Shown: positions 17,701 through 26,089, numbered from the stretch's first letter. The stretch: 50,563 bases of DNA from a bacterium (GCA_026394155.1 JAPKYT010000089.1:1-50563), one strand, 5' to 3'. Program-made: numbers and translations. The notes: generated by a model from the letters alone, not told the origin.

Positions 17701-19536
17701 GGTGCCGTAAGTCTCGGTTCCCGTTCCGATCCAGAAAATCCAGATGCTGTCGCCGGTGAGGGCGATCTGCGGGAAGGGAAAGACCTCGCCGCGGCCGCTG
17801 CCGTCGTCGGCGAAACCGGCCGCCGCGGTCACCGGATCGGGGGTGCCTGAGGTAAACCCTCCGCCGTCATAGCTGCCCCAGACCGCGCCGTTGAAATGCA
17901 AATAGCTGATCGCGCACGGCGGAGTGGCGTTGCTCACATAGGCGCAGTACAAGCGGCCCACGGCATCCATGACCACGTGCGGAGCGCTGAAACCCGTGCC
18001 CGCACCGCTGGCGGCCAGCACCGTGCCGCCCCATGAGGTGGTGAAGACGCGGTGATAGACGTCATCATCGCCCGCCCACACCAGATGCACGGCATCGGTG
18101 ACCGGGTCAATGAGCAAGTTGGTATAGCGGTTCTCGTTCACAAAGACCGGAGTGAGCGCGGTGGTCAGTTCGGTGGTGGTGGCCCAGCTCACGCCGTCCA
18201 AGGAATAGGTGTGATAGAGGTGGCGCTCGCCTCCGCCGTTCACCGCTTCGTACACCACGTGAACCTCGCCCGTCCGGCGCACGGCAACGCGCGGCCGGTC
18301 ATGGGCAGCGGTCAGCGTCGCCGGCGAAATCGTCAGCGCCGCCGACCACGTGCGGCCGTAGTCGTCACTGTAGCTGTAGGCCGTCCCTTCTGCCGCGTTG
18401 TCCCGGCAGAACACCAGATGCAGCCGTCCGGTCACCGGATCGAAAGCGACGTCCGATTCTTGGTTGTCCGGCGTGGACGACTGGTTCATGGTGCTCGAGG
18501 TGTCGAAGCTGTAGGTGATCCGGTAGTCATGGCCGAGGAAGGTGCTCTGATTGATCACGCTCTCGGTCAGCCGGGCGTTGTTGCAACCCGAAGGCACTGC
18601 CTCGGCTATTGAACCCGCCACGTCGATGCCCCGGTCCACGATTTCCACGTCGTAGGGCCGGTTGAGCAGACCCGGATAGGTGTCCACGTGATTGAACACG
18701 CCGCCCGCGCCCGTGGCGGTCAGATCATACGAAGCCAGACTTCCCGCGCCGCCGGGCAGCGCGTTCACCAGATAGAGGTCCACCGCCGTGCCCGGGCGCA
18801 CCGATCCGTTGACGGCAATGGCGCTCAGGTCGCTCATGCCCGGGTCGGTGGCGCAGCTTCCTTCGTGGAGCTGCAAGGGAATGTCGGTGGGAGTGGTCTG
18901 ATAGAGCACATAGTCAATTTCGCCCATGCCGGGCGTTCCGGGCGGGGTGGAGTAGGCATATTCCACGCGCACCGAATCGAACGGGCCGAGGTTCCAGCCG
19001 GCGGCCAAGGTGGCCACTCCGCCGGTATTCGGCACGCCGTCATAGACGATGCTGTACACCGAGTCGGCCAGCGTATAGCCCGTCAGCGAGCTCACCCGCG
19101 TGAACGGGCGGCTGTTGATGAGAATCTGCTCGCTGCCCGGCAGGACTTGACCATAACTGAACTTCATCGCCCGCACGCCGAAGTTGCCCTGCACCGGCGT
19201 GGCGCTGTAGGCCAGCGCCTCGACTTTCCAGTTGGCGCTCACGTTGAACACCTGCACCCGCCGGTGATCGTGATCCACCACGAAGGCCATCGGCGAGACC
19301 ACCGAGCCGTACATGACCACGGCCGTGGGCGAGGAAAAGGGCGATCCGTAAAGCGGCAGCGGGTTGTTCACCAGATAGTTCAGGTAGGCGCTGCTGTCCG
19401 CGTTGAGGGCGTGCCGCACGTGATAGTACGGCCCGTTCCACTCGATGAACGAGCGGTAAGCGGGCGCCGCTCCGGCCAGGCCGCCGACCAGCAGCAGCAA
19501 AGCCAGAACCGGCACCAGAGTGTTGCGAAGTCTCAT
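14722..19536 (-). CDS. Large secreted T9SS protein with NHL, cohesin and dockerin-like modules
   Basis: 1604 residues from ATG 19536 (MRLRNTLVPVLALLLLVGGLAGA signal peptide, preceded by a GAGAGGAACC ribosome site); the frame is open further upstream but without start support. The middle carries exo-sialidase/propeller-like repeats (YSDDYGRTWS, YSLDGVSWA) and an NHL-like repeat (FGRLGSGPGQMNFPRGLAV). Then comes a cohesin-like domain (LRVARTDSLVALRAYVTFP ...), two EF-hand-like dockerin segments (PDGRINFADVNVFTQGW; PDKRLDAYDLLALSTMY) and a T9SS C-terminal domain (SAPYPNPFNANTVFTL ... SGLYLVRL ... RKVVLIR). Last gene of a four-gene minus-strand operon. Probably a cell-surface adhesion or scaffold protein; no catalytic site seen. 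Confidence 0.87.
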   Translation of the reverse strand: MRLRNTLVPVLALLLLVGGLAGAAPAYRSFIEWNGPYYHVRHALNADSSAYLNYLVNNPLPLYGSPFSSPTAVVMYGSVVSPMAFVVDHDHRRVQVFNVSANWKVEALAYSATPVQGNFGVRAMKFSYGQVLPGSEQILINSRPFTRVSSLTGYTLADSVYSIVYDGVPNTGGVATLAAGWNLGPFDSVRVEYAYSTPPGTPGMGEIDYVLYQTTPTDIPLQLHEGSCATDPGMSDLSAIAVNGSVRPGTAVDLYLVNALPGGAGSLASYDLTATGAGGVFNHVDTYPGLLNRPYDVEIVDRGIDVAGSIAEAVPSGCNNARLTESVINQSTFLGHDYRITYSFDTSSTMNQSSTPDNQESDVAFDPVTGRLHLVFCRDNAAEGTAYSYSDDYGRTWSAALTISPATLTAAHDRPRVAVRRTGEVHVVYEAVNGGGERHLYHTYSLDGVSWATTTELTTALTPVFVNENRYTNLLIDPVTDAVHLVWAGDDDVYHRVFTTSWGGTVLAASGAGTGFSAPHVVMDAVGRLYCAYVSNATPPCAISYLHFNGAVWGSYDGGGFTSGTPDPVTAAAGFADDGSGRGEVFPFPQIALTGDSIWIFWIGTGTETYGTDQAQLFYNRVSSTDGDFTAGAGTAVTSGDDGAPLRFTVSTDAQHNLHIVYPYGTTVDREGLRYKTWTAATDTWFPLTTTTGRHIYNAGAAATIWAYEPRLITPTIAGQIAPMLVCAKAYTGLGGGSPRILFKLIDGALTLTDQTTLSEFNQWRVWTHNADDASAIPGLSFTIANSAITVSNTDDVDGSEFNVGDYFELDGTPAVKSDLLFLTDSDGHRVKVIRAYEDIDNCFAGDERWDVPGRSDGSPSQTYKLATVGGEGSFRVWASPDSTAWTVVDNLLIAGPTARVCEINRYTKELRFGDNVHGLVPPAGTLTRVRYLESVDEAEFGRLGSGPGQMNFPRGLAVRYNSSLGQYDVYTCDAGNNRLQKWAYRPNSAVDPANWTSAVTSWNTAASDTDFISSPEDVEVVELNNSVYLVASDNDHSRLLIYRDDEAAGTGGNAPPTFVEAVGGLGMSLNGFMDPRGLSVMAEDSGLVILAADADRDVVAKLMRRDWVTPAVQDTSGTGGPTTNVLTLSLTDALDGDGYLLLQPGAVRTLELRVARTDSLVALRAYVTFPANMMDILSINEGNLWSGERYTNKVFLYDFDNTAGRLEVNAAMVGDNDGLSSSGSRVVATLLVRADSALASPSSGQIQLTDSTELRKASNTRITTYNRPLFYLRGGYLADIATNGGNPGRPPVMIPQPDGRINFADVNVFTQGWNGNGLVFDPIADIGPYSGTAVPRLVADPDKRLDAYDLLALSTMYNWYNGNVPLLAPPPPRHDEGLDAATPMVAAVRHDGNLWTVELQARDVNELTSAHLYLEVVTAGGTVLAARAGDFLGAGCTLFLQTVQGPAVDISMGRLNRENPCVSGSGVLAVVDIALPGDEPPVLRLVYELRDQRNEVLAAGEGGRVDVQTIPDEFSLSAPYPNPFNANTVFTLNLSGAGKTSLKVFNVLGQEVAKLVDRELPAGVHQVMWDARDAGGKSLASGLYLVRLESSGRSYIRKVVLIR

Positions 19537-19610
19537 GGTTCCTCTCCGATCATGAGGGACATTTGTGCCCCTCGGTCTATGTGAATTTGTTGCGGTCTTC
19601 TTCATGGGCA

Positions 19611-20696
19611 TTAGGGCTGTACCTCGATCTCTCCCGCCCGCAGGCTGCACGCGCGCATATTGGCGAACATATCCAGGCCGAAGGTGCTGTCCGCGTCGAA
19701 CTGGGCCTGAACCGCGCCCGCGTCCACTCCGCGCAGAGCTGCGAAAGCGACGATGCCGCCGCCGTCGGCCTGCGTTCCCACGCGCTCGTTGCCGTTGTAT
19801 TCCACGCTCCAGGTCAGGTCGGCCAGAAACCGGCCCTCGCTGTTGCGAATCGTGCTGAAGAAAATGAACCCGCCGAGATCGCTGTAGAACGGCCCGGCTT
19901 CCACCGACACCACTTCCACCGTACCCGGCGTGAAGTGAACCGCCAGCCGCAGCGCCGCCAAATCCTGCGCGTCCGCCAGATAAATGGGCACGCGCACCGT
20001 GTCGCCCAGAGCGATCACCGTGTCCGGGAACCACAACGCCATCTGCGTGGCGGTGACGAACAGCGTGTCGCGCCCGTAACCGCGCAGGTTAGTGCTGTCC
20101 ACCGCTTCCGGCCGCAGCTGATAGTTGGTGGACGGATGAAGATTGTTCAACACAAATCCGTGCTGGAAAGCCAGACTGTCCCGCACCAGAGAATCGCTGG
20201 CGCTGCTCTCTCCATAATAGAGAATGGAGGTGGCGGGCTCATCCGTGCGCCATGTCACCTGCGCCGAGGTCTCCGTGATGTTGCTGATGCTGATTCCGCT
20301 GATGATCGGTTCGGGCGTGCTCTTCTCGGGAGTGGTGAAATCGCCCGAGCACTGGGCCTCGCGGTCGAGGCTGTCGAATACCGTCAGACGGTAGACATAG
20401 TGCACCGAAAACTCCAGCCCGGCCAGCACCACGTCCTGACTGTCGCGCCGCACCGGGATGGTGACGAGATTCGTGTAGCCGCTGCGTCCATAGCGGATTT
20501 CGCCGCGGGTGGGCTGGTCCGCCGACCACTGCACATGCATTTCACCCTGCTGCTCGATGGCGCGGCAGTAGAGAAGCGAAAGCTCCTCCGGCGGCACCGG
20601 CCCCGAAGGCCCGTTCGATCCGCCGCTGCCGCAGCTCGACCACAGGGCGGCCGCCGAGAGTAAGGTGAGAATAAGAAGCGTACGATTCATCGGCAT
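19611..20696 (-). CDS. Lipoprotein with fibronectin III and cohesin domains
   Basis: 361 residues. N-terminus MPMNRTLLILTLLSAAALWSSCGSGG is a lipoprotein signal (L-W-S-S-C). Two FnIII-like domains follow (about 40-125, with EMHVQWSADQPTRGEIRYG, and 130-215, with SAQVTWRTDEPATSILYYG), then a cohesin-like domain (VRVPIYLADAQDLAALRLAVHFTP to the end). Cohesins bind dockerins, and the next gene carries dockerin-like loops, so the two products may interact at the surface; this is inference. It begins 4 bp after the upstream lipoprotein gene. ATG 20696 or 20690. Confidence 0.8.
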   Translation of the reverse strand: MPMNRTLLILTLLSAAALWSSCGSGGSNGPSGPVPPEELSLLYCRAIEQQGEMHVQWSADQPTRGEIRYGRSGYTNLVTIPVRRDSQDVVLAGLEFSVHYVYRLTVFDSLDREAQCSGDFTTPEKSTPEPIISGISISNITETSAQVTWRTDEPATSILYYGESSASDSLVRDSLAFQHGFVLNNLHPSTNYQLRPEAVDSTNLRGYGRDTLFVTATQMALWFPDTVIALGDTVRVPIYLADAQDLAALRLAVHFTPGTVEVVSVEAGPFYSDLGGFIFFSTIRNSEGRFLADLTWSVEYNGNERVGTQADGGGIVAFAALRGVDAGAVQAQFDADSTFGLDMFANMRACSLRAGEIEVQP

Positions 20697-20700
20697 CGTT

Positions 20701-21240
20701 TTACGGGCTGAGGGTGAACATGATTTCCGTCGAGTCGCGCCGGCCCTGCGCGTAGGCGATGAGCCAGCCCGATCCGGCAGTCGTATCCGAGGTCAGGGTA
20801 TCGAGCGCCACGCCGTTGCGCGTGTAAACCACGCCGCGCCCCAGCGTGCCGATGGTATTCAGCAGAATGACTTCCGTGGAATCGCTCACCGGCTCCGCGC
20901 CTCGCAGCAGTTCCACGAAGACGACCAGATGGCTGCTGCCGTTGGCGGGAATGGCCGACGGCTGCGCTTCCACCGAAAGACTCAGTTCCGGCCCCGGCCC
21001 CGTCGTGTTATTGTCATCCGCAGGCGATGTGCAGCCGGACACCACGAGCATCACTGCGGCAAAGACAACAATCGCGGCGGTGAGTCCTCCGTTCCATTCT
21101 CCCTCCTTCGCAGAAGGGGGGACAAAAGGGGGGTTCTTCTCTTCTCTCCCCCTGCTTGCGGGGGGACAAAAGGGGGGTTCTTCTTTTCCCTCCCTCTGCT
21201 TCAGCGGGGGGATGAAAGGGGGGTTCTGATTATGGCGCAT
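20701..21240 (-). CDS. Small lipoprotein with repeat-encoded N-terminal extension
   Basis: The conserved part is a lipoprotein (GGLTAAIVVFAAVMLVVSGCTSPADD) with an Ig/invasin-like domain (AQPSAIPANGSSHLVVFVELL ... SDSTEVILLNT). No good start codon exists next to the signal sequence; the only in-frame ATG with a proper n-region is at 21240, which overlaps the stop of the preceding gene. The intervening 45 or so residues (NPPFIPPLKQ..., EEPPFCPPASRG, KNPPFVPPSAKEG) are translated C/G-run repeats. Either the extension is made or a non-standard start is used. Predicted exported and lipid-anchored; function unknown. Confidence 0.65.
   Translation of the reverse strand: MRHNQNPPFIPPLKQREGKEEPPFCPPASRGREEKNPPFVPPSAKEGEWNGGLTAAIVVFAAVMLVVSGCTSPADDNNTTGPGPELSLSVEAQPSAIPANGSSHLVVFVELLRGAEPVSDSTEVILLNTIGTLGRGVVYTRNGVALDTLTSDTTAGSGWLIAYAQGRRDSTEIMFTLSP
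21099..21227. repeat. Three tandem C/G-run hairpin repeats inside a reading frame
   Basis: Three successive copies of a hairpin repeat of the form CTCCCyC-loop-GGGGGG followed by A/GAAAGGGGGGTTCTTC, differing mainly in the loop (CTTCGCAG, TGCTTGC, TGCTTCAG). They encode PPF(I/C/V)PP peptides in the minus-strand lipoprotein frame. Same family at 12795, 22793, 25881-26089, 42167, 43066 and 50151. Confidence 0.85.
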
Positions 21241-22606
21241 AACTGAGTTCGCGGGCGATTACTCGTCCGGCCTCGCGGTAAACTTCAAAGGTCAGCTCGC
21301 GGCTGGCGCTCATGCTCAGCACTTCCTTGTCGGCGGCAGCCACGGCGGTCAGCCGGGCTTCACCCCGGTGTGTGGTGCGCGCTTCCACCGTGTCCTGAAA
21401 GTGAGTCTCTCCGCTGCGCAGATTGATGAGCCGCACCCGCAGGCGGCACTGCGCCGTCCAGGCGGGCTGTTCCCAGAGCAGCGGAATTTTCAGCCCGCGC
21501 CCGCGCGAGACATCTTCGCGCTCCACGCGCGAGATGAGCACCCAGTCGGCCTCGGGATGAGCGCTGGCCAGCGCGCGCACCGAGCGCTGCGTGCTTTCCT
21601 CGGACTCATCGTTGAAGGGCACTCCCGGCACGTCCAAAGTCGGCAACGCGGAAACTTGATCGAAAGTCTCCACCAAACTTCCTTGAATGCACTGCCAGAG
21701 TTCGTTTCCGTCGGCCAGATCACGCGCCGACGTCGGCGGCGGAACCAAGACCGTGCCGCCCAGCCGCGGCAGGGGAGAAGCCGGTGCCGTGACGTTGTCT
21801 TTTCCGGTCGTCATGCGAGCCACCGGTGTGCAAAGCCGCAGGCCGAGAGATGCGCCGTAGAGCGGGTCATCGCTGAGGTCGGCCCACACACCCGGCGCCA
21901 ACGAGAAGCCGCGCACCACTTTCAGCACCAGTGCGGCGGCAAAGGTCTCAGTGGTCGGAAAATCGCCGGTTCGGGTGAGCGACTGGCCGTAGCCGAATTC
22001 CGCCGTCACCCGTGGGCCGAAAGGCGCGACAGCCGCGCCCAGTCCCCAGCGGAAGGCTTGCTGAACTTTGTCCGATGTGCTGAAGTAGCCGGCAAACGCG
22101 CTGACTTCCGCCGCCGGCGCCAGAGACCATGCCGCTCCGGTGTAGAGTTCACCGGCCGTCTGCTCAAGGCTGAAGGCGGGCAAAGTGCGCGTGGTGTTGC
22201 CCGCTTCGTCGTAGTAGCTCTCTTGCGTGCGGTAGCCGGTGGGAATCGCGAAGAAACCGTTCACACCTGTGGAAAGACCGGGCACAAGTTTCGGCCAATA
22301 CGAGAGGCCCACTCGCATATCCTCGATTCCGCGTTGGTAGGCTCCGTGGCCGGAAAGATCTCTGAAGGAACTGGCCGCTGAAATCCCCAGACCTCTACCC
22401 AATGCCATGCAAATGCTGAACTTTGAGCGGTTGTCGGTCCAGACCTCATTGCTCAGCATGGCACTTGACACCCGCAGCGAGAGCGTGCCGGCGGGCGGGC
22501 AAGGCAGGCCCGCGTCGGGGTCGGAAATGGCCCCGGACGGCCACGTTTGCGCCCCTGCCAGACCGGCAAGCGCAAGAATAATTAATGTGTTAAACAGGAC
22601 TCTCAT
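21230..22606 (-). CDS. Exported protein of unknown function, barrel-like N-terminal half
   Basis: 458 residues from ATG 22606 (MRVLFNTLIILALAGLAGAQ signal peptide). The first half (about 30-260) has alternating, aromatic-ended strands (GVNGFFAIPTGYRTQESYYD, SAFAGYFSTSDKVQQAFRWGLGAAVAPF, RVTAEFGYGQSLTR) like an outer-membrane beta-barrel. The second half is a soluble domain (PEADWVLISRVEREDVSRG ... AQCRLRVRLINLRSGETHFQDTV) reminiscent of lipoproteins that summarise transport of surface fibres, but I cannot name the family. First gene of the operon ending at 14722, so it may help assemble or anchor the cohesin/dockerin proteins. Confidence 0.7.
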   Translation of the reverse strand: MRVLFNTLIILALAGLAGAQTWPSGAISDPDAGLPCPPAGTLSLRVSSAMLSNEVWTDNRSKFSICMALGRGLGISAASSFRDLSGHGAYQRGIEDMRVGLSYWPKLVPGLSTGVNGFFAIPTGYRTQESYYDEAGNTTRTLPAFSLEQTAGELYTGAAWSLAPAAEVSAFAGYFSTSDKVQQAFRWGLGAAVAPFGPRVTAEFGYGQSLTRTGDFPTTETFAAALVLKVVRGFSLAPGVWADLSDDPLYGASLGLRLCTPVARMTTGKDNVTAPASPLPRLGGTVLVPPPTSARDLADGNELWQCIQGSLVETFDQVSALPTLDVPGVPFNDESEESTQRSVRALASAHPEADWVLISRVEREDVSRGRGLKIPLLWEQPAWTAQCRLRVRLINLRSGETHFQDTVEARTTHRGEARLTAVAAADKEVLSMSASRELTFEVYREAGRVIARELSYAP

Positions 22607-22750
22607 GCGGATAGAGCCTACTTTTCCGATCTTCAACCTCGCAAGCCACATGCCATATAGAATTATCAGGATGTTAGGCCAGCAACTTGAAGGAAATTGA
22701 CAGCACTGAGGCAACTTTTGCCGCAGCATTCTCTCCCCCCGGCCACAAAC

Positions 22751-22778
22751 AAAACCCCCGCGCATTCCGCGCGGGGTT
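22751..22778 (-). terminator. Hairpin terminator, minus strand
   Basis: Eight-bp GC stem CCCCGCGC/GCGCGGGG (22756-22763 with 22769-22776); read on the minus strand it is followed by TTTTGTTT. It lies beyond the secreted-protein gene at 22907 and would end read-through. The 22607-22906 gap also contains a C/G-run repeat (22793-22830) and presumably the promoter of the operon at 22606. Confidence 0.6.
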
Positions 22779-22838
22779 ATCTGTTTTCGGGTCTCCCTCC
22801 ACTTCAGTGGGGGGAATAAGGGGGGTGGTATCGTAAAA

Positions 22839-22902
22839 GGCTGAAAAACTGAAATCCTGAAAATCTGAAATTTCAGCCTTTCAGCATTTCAGTCTTTCAG
22901 CT
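22839..22902. terminator. Long imperfect hairpin after the secreted-protein gene
   Basis: GGCTGAAAAACTGAAAT on the left and ATTTCAGTCTTTCAGC on the right pair over most of their length; inside are more CTGAAA/TTTCAG units. It starts 5 nt after the minus-strand stop at 22907 and is built of repeated CTGAAA words. T-runs on both strands fit a two-way terminator. Confidence 0.6.
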
Positions 22903-22906
22903 TTTT

Positions 22907-24721
22907 CTATTTGATGAGCACCATCTTCCTCGTCTGCGCCATCCCGCCCGCTTCGAGCCGGCACAAATACACTCCCGACGGCAAACCGGAAGCATCAAAC
23001 GTGAGCCGGTGCCGCCCCGCGTTCTGGATTTCATTCATCATCACCGCCACTTCCCGCCCCAAGACATCATAGAGCCTCAGCGACACGCGTTCTGTGGAAG
23101 GCAGCGTGAACTCGATCTGCGTCGTGCTGTTGAAGGGATTCGGGGAAACGGAAAAGCTGAGGGATGAGGGATGAGGGATGAAATTCCCCGCCGCGCTCCA
23201 GCCCTCGGTGACGAAGCTCAGCCAGCCGCTGTCGGGATAGGTACTGATATTCTCCCAGAAGTCCTCCGCCTCTCCCCGATAGCGAAATTGACCGGCAGAA
23301 GGGACAATAAAGCTCCCTTCGAACACGTGGTTTCCCATATAGGCAAGAGCAACTACAGAGCGCTGCTCCGCGCTGTCCAGTACCACAAGCCGCACTTCCG
23401 AAAGCGTGTCATTGTCGAAAACAGCACCATCAAAACGCAACGTGTCCCCGACGCGAATGGTATCCGGCCCCACCAAAGTCACGGCCACCACCGGAGGTAC
23501 CGTGTCCGGCGTGATCGTGCCGCTGACCATGCGGTAATCAAGGGGACCTTGCACCTGACAGTACTGGGTCCAGTACAGATCCACCACATTGCCCCGAATT
23601 TGTCCGCTGAACACGTTGGAACTAAGAGAGCTGAACAGGCTGTCTGCGGCCATCTGGATCGGATACCAGTTCTTGCCGCGGTTGGCGCTGAAGCGAATCG
23701 CAAGGTAGTCACCCCATTGCGGTTGCACATGCGACCAACCTACGAGCCACAACTTTCCCGCACCGATGTTGAGAGGGACATCCGTCGTGAATATTGGTAC
23801 TGTGCGTGCGGGAGCCATTTGGACGCAGGACTCCCAGCTTTGGCCGCCATCAGTGGTCCGGAAAAAGAATGGAGTCATCGGCGCAAAGGCGTCCCAATCG
23901 CCAAAGATGCCCAGCACTCCCGACGCCTCAGACGCGGTGTCAGCAATGATGGCGGCTCGATGCTGACACGCATAATCATCATAGTATTCGCAAGGTAGAA
24001 CTTGAAACGGTGTCCAGTTCTGACCCGTGCTGTCTCCCCGCGCCACGTACAGCCAGTAAGGTCGCGTGAGCGACTCGACCGGCATTTCCAGAATCAAGCG
24101 GTGGCCTGCGGTAAAGGCGATGGTCTGATCGAAGGAGTACATGTAGAAGTCGGCGGTATCAATCACCACCGGATCCGACCAGCTTTGCCCCCTGTCGGTG
24201 CTGTGAATGACAATGGCGCTCGGGTTGCCGTTCACGGGACCGGCATACTTGGCCAGCACTTCGTTGCCACTCGCGAAACCGCGAAATATGGACGCGTTCT
24301 CCCGATATTGCTGCGGCGGACCCCAATTGCGCCCGCCGTCATCGCTCGTCACCAACCATATGGCTGATGGAGAAGGGTCGTGGCGGTTGACAAAGCAGTA
24401 AAGACGGCCCGCAGAAGCCGCAAACTGTGCGGAGACTGCTTCATTTCCTTGCGTGATACCGTGCCACGGCGTGAACGTCTGGCCGTTGTCGAAGCTTGAG
24501 CTGACCAGAATCGTGTCGCTGACCGGACTGGCCGCATTCAGGGCCGTGTACAGCAGCGTGTCCCCCATCGGGATCACCCGCAACGTCGTGATCTGCGGCA
24601 GCCCCGGCCAGCCCGCCAAATGCGCCCACCTCGCCTCCCCCCACGTCACCGGCGCCTGCGGCTGAGCATGGACAGCCACACTAAGCGACACAATCACCAG
24701 CATCACAAGAAACGCTTTCAT
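22907..24721 (-). CDS. Secreted exo-sialidase-fold (Asp-box) protein with T9SS sorting domain
   Basis: 604 residues from ATG 24721 (MKAFLVMLVIVSLSVAVHAQ signal peptide; GGGAAGGGGG ribosome site upstream). At least five Asp-box motifs of the S-x-D-x-G-x-T-W type are visible: SSFDNGQTF, TSDDGGRNWG, STDRGQSWS, TTDGGQSWE, SANRGKNWYP, giving a sialidase/BNR propeller (about 40-430). A C-terminal Ig-like region precedes the T9SS domain (VSPNPFNSTTQIEFTLP ... SGVYLCRLEAGG ... KMVLIK). No sialidase Arg triad is obvious, so it is more likely a binding or structural propeller than a glycosidase. Single-gene unit. Confidence 0.85.
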   Translation of the reverse strand: MKAFLVMLVIVSLSVAVHAQPQAPVTWGEARWAHLAGWPGLPQITTLRVIPMGDTLLYTALNAASPVSDTILVSSSFDNGQTFTPWHGITQGNEAVSAQFAASAGRLYCFVNRHDPSPSAIWLVTSDDGGRNWGPPQQYRENASIFRGFASGNEVLAKYAGPVNGNPSAIVIHSTDRGQSWSDPVVIDTADFYMYSFDQTIAFTAGHRLILEMPVESLTRPYWLYVARGDSTGQNWTPFQVLPCEYYDDYACQHRAAIIADTASEASGVLGIFGDWDAFAPMTPFFFRTTDGGQSWESCVQMAPARTVPIFTTDVPLNIGAGKLWLVGWSHVQPQWGDYLAIRFSANRGKNWYPIQMAADSLFSSLSSNVFSGQIRGNVVDLYWTQYCQVQGPLDYRMVSGTITPDTVPPVVAVTLVGPDTIRVGDTLRFDGAVFDNDTLSEVRLVVLDSAEQRSVVALAYMGNHVFEGSFIVPSAGQFRYRGEAEDFWENISTYPDSGWLSFVTEGWSAAGNFIPHPSSLSFSVSPNPFNSTTQIEFTLPSTERVSLRLYDVLGREVAVMMNEIQNAGRHRLTFDASGLPSGVYLCRLEAGGMAQTRKMVLIK

Positions 24722-24822
24722 GAGCACCCCCTTCCCAAAAGACAAGACGTTGCCGCCTGCATGACGACAAGGTCCGAAGGGCTTTCTTGCGGATGATGCG
24801 AACATCTTCCCGGTCTCTGCAG

Positions 24823-25536
24823 CTACCCTCGTTCTCTGTCCAGCGTTCTCACCAGCAAGATGGCCTGCCGCAAATACTCGTGCAGGAGCTGCTCAAGTTC
24901 GGCCGCGTTCGCCTTTGTCTGCCTTTTGGCGATGCTGCGCAGCCGCCACCAGACTTCGGGCTTCAGCCACGGTTCGCGCTTGACAAGCTCGCTCATCACC
25001 GCTTCCAAAGTTGCGGTTTCCGCCGTGCGCTTCAGATAGAGCAGCGTCATCCTCAGCAGGGCCAGATAACCCGGCACGGTTTCGGCAAAGATGAGCGGAT
25101 AGACTTTCGAGTTTCCTCCTGACGCTAACCAGCGGCGGGTAAGGGCGATGCGTTTCTGCCGCGCTTCGCGCTCCAACTCGCGGCGCACCACGCTCCAGTC
25201 GGGCGCGAAATCCTTGAACGGATCTTCGCCCCACAGCACGCGGCGCGCGGCCGCCATTTCCGCAAACTCCACCGCAAATGAATCGAGGCTGCGCGGCACC
25301 TGATCCGCGCGGAAAATCACCGGCGCAGCGACCCCCTTCTTCATCCACGCGGGAACGAGTTTGAAAAGTCCTGCAAGCGCGCTCGGCCCGTGATCGCGCA
25401 CCACGATGAACAGATTGACGTCGCTGCCCGCCGTGGCGTCGCCCCGCGCATGTGAACCGTAGAGCACCAGCGACACCAGATTCTCGCCCAGTGCGGCTCG
25501 CGTTTGAGAGGTGATTGTGTCAAGGTCTATCTTCAT
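24823..25536 (-). CDS. MNT-type nucleotidyltransferase domain protein
   Basis: 237 residues. N-terminal nucleotidyltransferase signature VLYGSHARGDATAGSDVNLFIVV (about 24-45): GS is intact, but the metal-binding D-x-D reads D-V-N, an unusual second position. The rest is helical with many Arg/Lys (about 110-237) and contains a HEPN-like helical look, without an obvious RX4-6H motif. It is not paired with a separate HEPN gene. Such proteins can be minimal nucleotidyltransferases of toxin-antitoxin modules or AMPylators; function here is open. Start ATG 25536 after GGGATGAACA. Confidence 0.75.
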   Translation of the reverse strand: MKIDLDTITSQTRAALGENLVSLVLYGSHARGDATAGSDVNLFIVVRDHGPSALAGLFKLVPAWMKKGVAAPVIFRADQVPRSLDSFAVEFAEMAAARRVLWGEDPFKDFAPDWSVVRRELEREARQKRIALTRRWLASGGNSKVYPLIFAETVPGYLALLRMTLLYLKRTAETATLEAVMSELVKREPWLKPEVWWRLRSIAKRQTKANAAELEQLLHEYLRQAILLVRTLDRERG

Positions 25537-25687
25537 TGTTCATCCCTTATCCTGACGATAGTGGGAGACCGCTGCCAAGCTCTTGGATTAGTTTAAGCTG
25601 GGCGCTGCAAGGGCGGAAATTTTTTTGACCAAACGAACTGCCTTACTTCAGAAGGCGCAGACGTTTGAACGGGTTCTTGCGGAGCAG

Positions 25688-25713
25688 AAAGGCGCGTTGA
25701 ACAGCCTTTTTTT
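25688..25713 (+). terminator. Possible orphan terminator
   Basis: Six-bp stem AAAGGC/GCCTTT with a 10-nt loop and a run of seven T. No plus-strand gene ends nearby, so it either ends an unseen small RNA or is fortuitous. Confidence 0.35.
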
Positions 25714-25880
25714 GTATAGGTGATTATCATATCCATCGAGGAGAATTAGGGAGTTTTTCGGGGCAGGACTGACACGCGCGGACTGCTGATTCGTTCCCCG
25801 AGGATTATTGGGGAGTTAGCGGGGCCGCCGTAGCCGCGCACGGCCGTGCGATCCGATTCCGGCAGGGTCGGCGACCCCTG

Positions 25881-26089
25881 CTCGGCGGAAGAACTCCCCC
25901 CTTTGATCCCCCCACGAAGTGGGGGGAGAATCGAGTAGCGATCACCCGGCTCGGCGGAAGAACTCCCCCTTTGATCCCCCCACGAAGTGGGGGGGGGAGA
26001 ATCGAGTACCGATCACCCGGCTCGGCGGAAGAACTCCCCCCTTTGATCCCCCCACGACGTGGGGGGAGAATCGAGTACCGATCACCCTG
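25881..26089. repeat. Three tandem 69-71-bp hairpin-containing repeats
   Basis: Units begin CTCGGCGGAAGAACTCCCCC at 25881, 25950 and 26021 and the next partial unit begins at 26090. Each holds the palindrome CCCCCCACGAAGTGGGGGG (ACGACGT in the third) followed by AGAATCGAGTA-CGATCACCC. Units are head to tail with no unique spacers. Confidence 0.9.

Noticed and set aside
19536-20034. N-terminal extension of the large cohesin/dockerin protein to 20034
   Set aside because: The added residues are Arg/Gly-rich shadow sequence opposite the upstream lipoprotein gene, while ATG 19536 has a signal peptide and ribosome site.
25640-25760. Short minus-strand frames ending at 25643 or nearby
   Set aside because: Fewer than 50 codons, no ribosome site, no recognisable product.
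25881-26089. CRISPR-like array of about 70-bp units
   Set aside because: Whole units are repeated, including the would-be spacers; this is a tandem duplication of a hairpin repeat.
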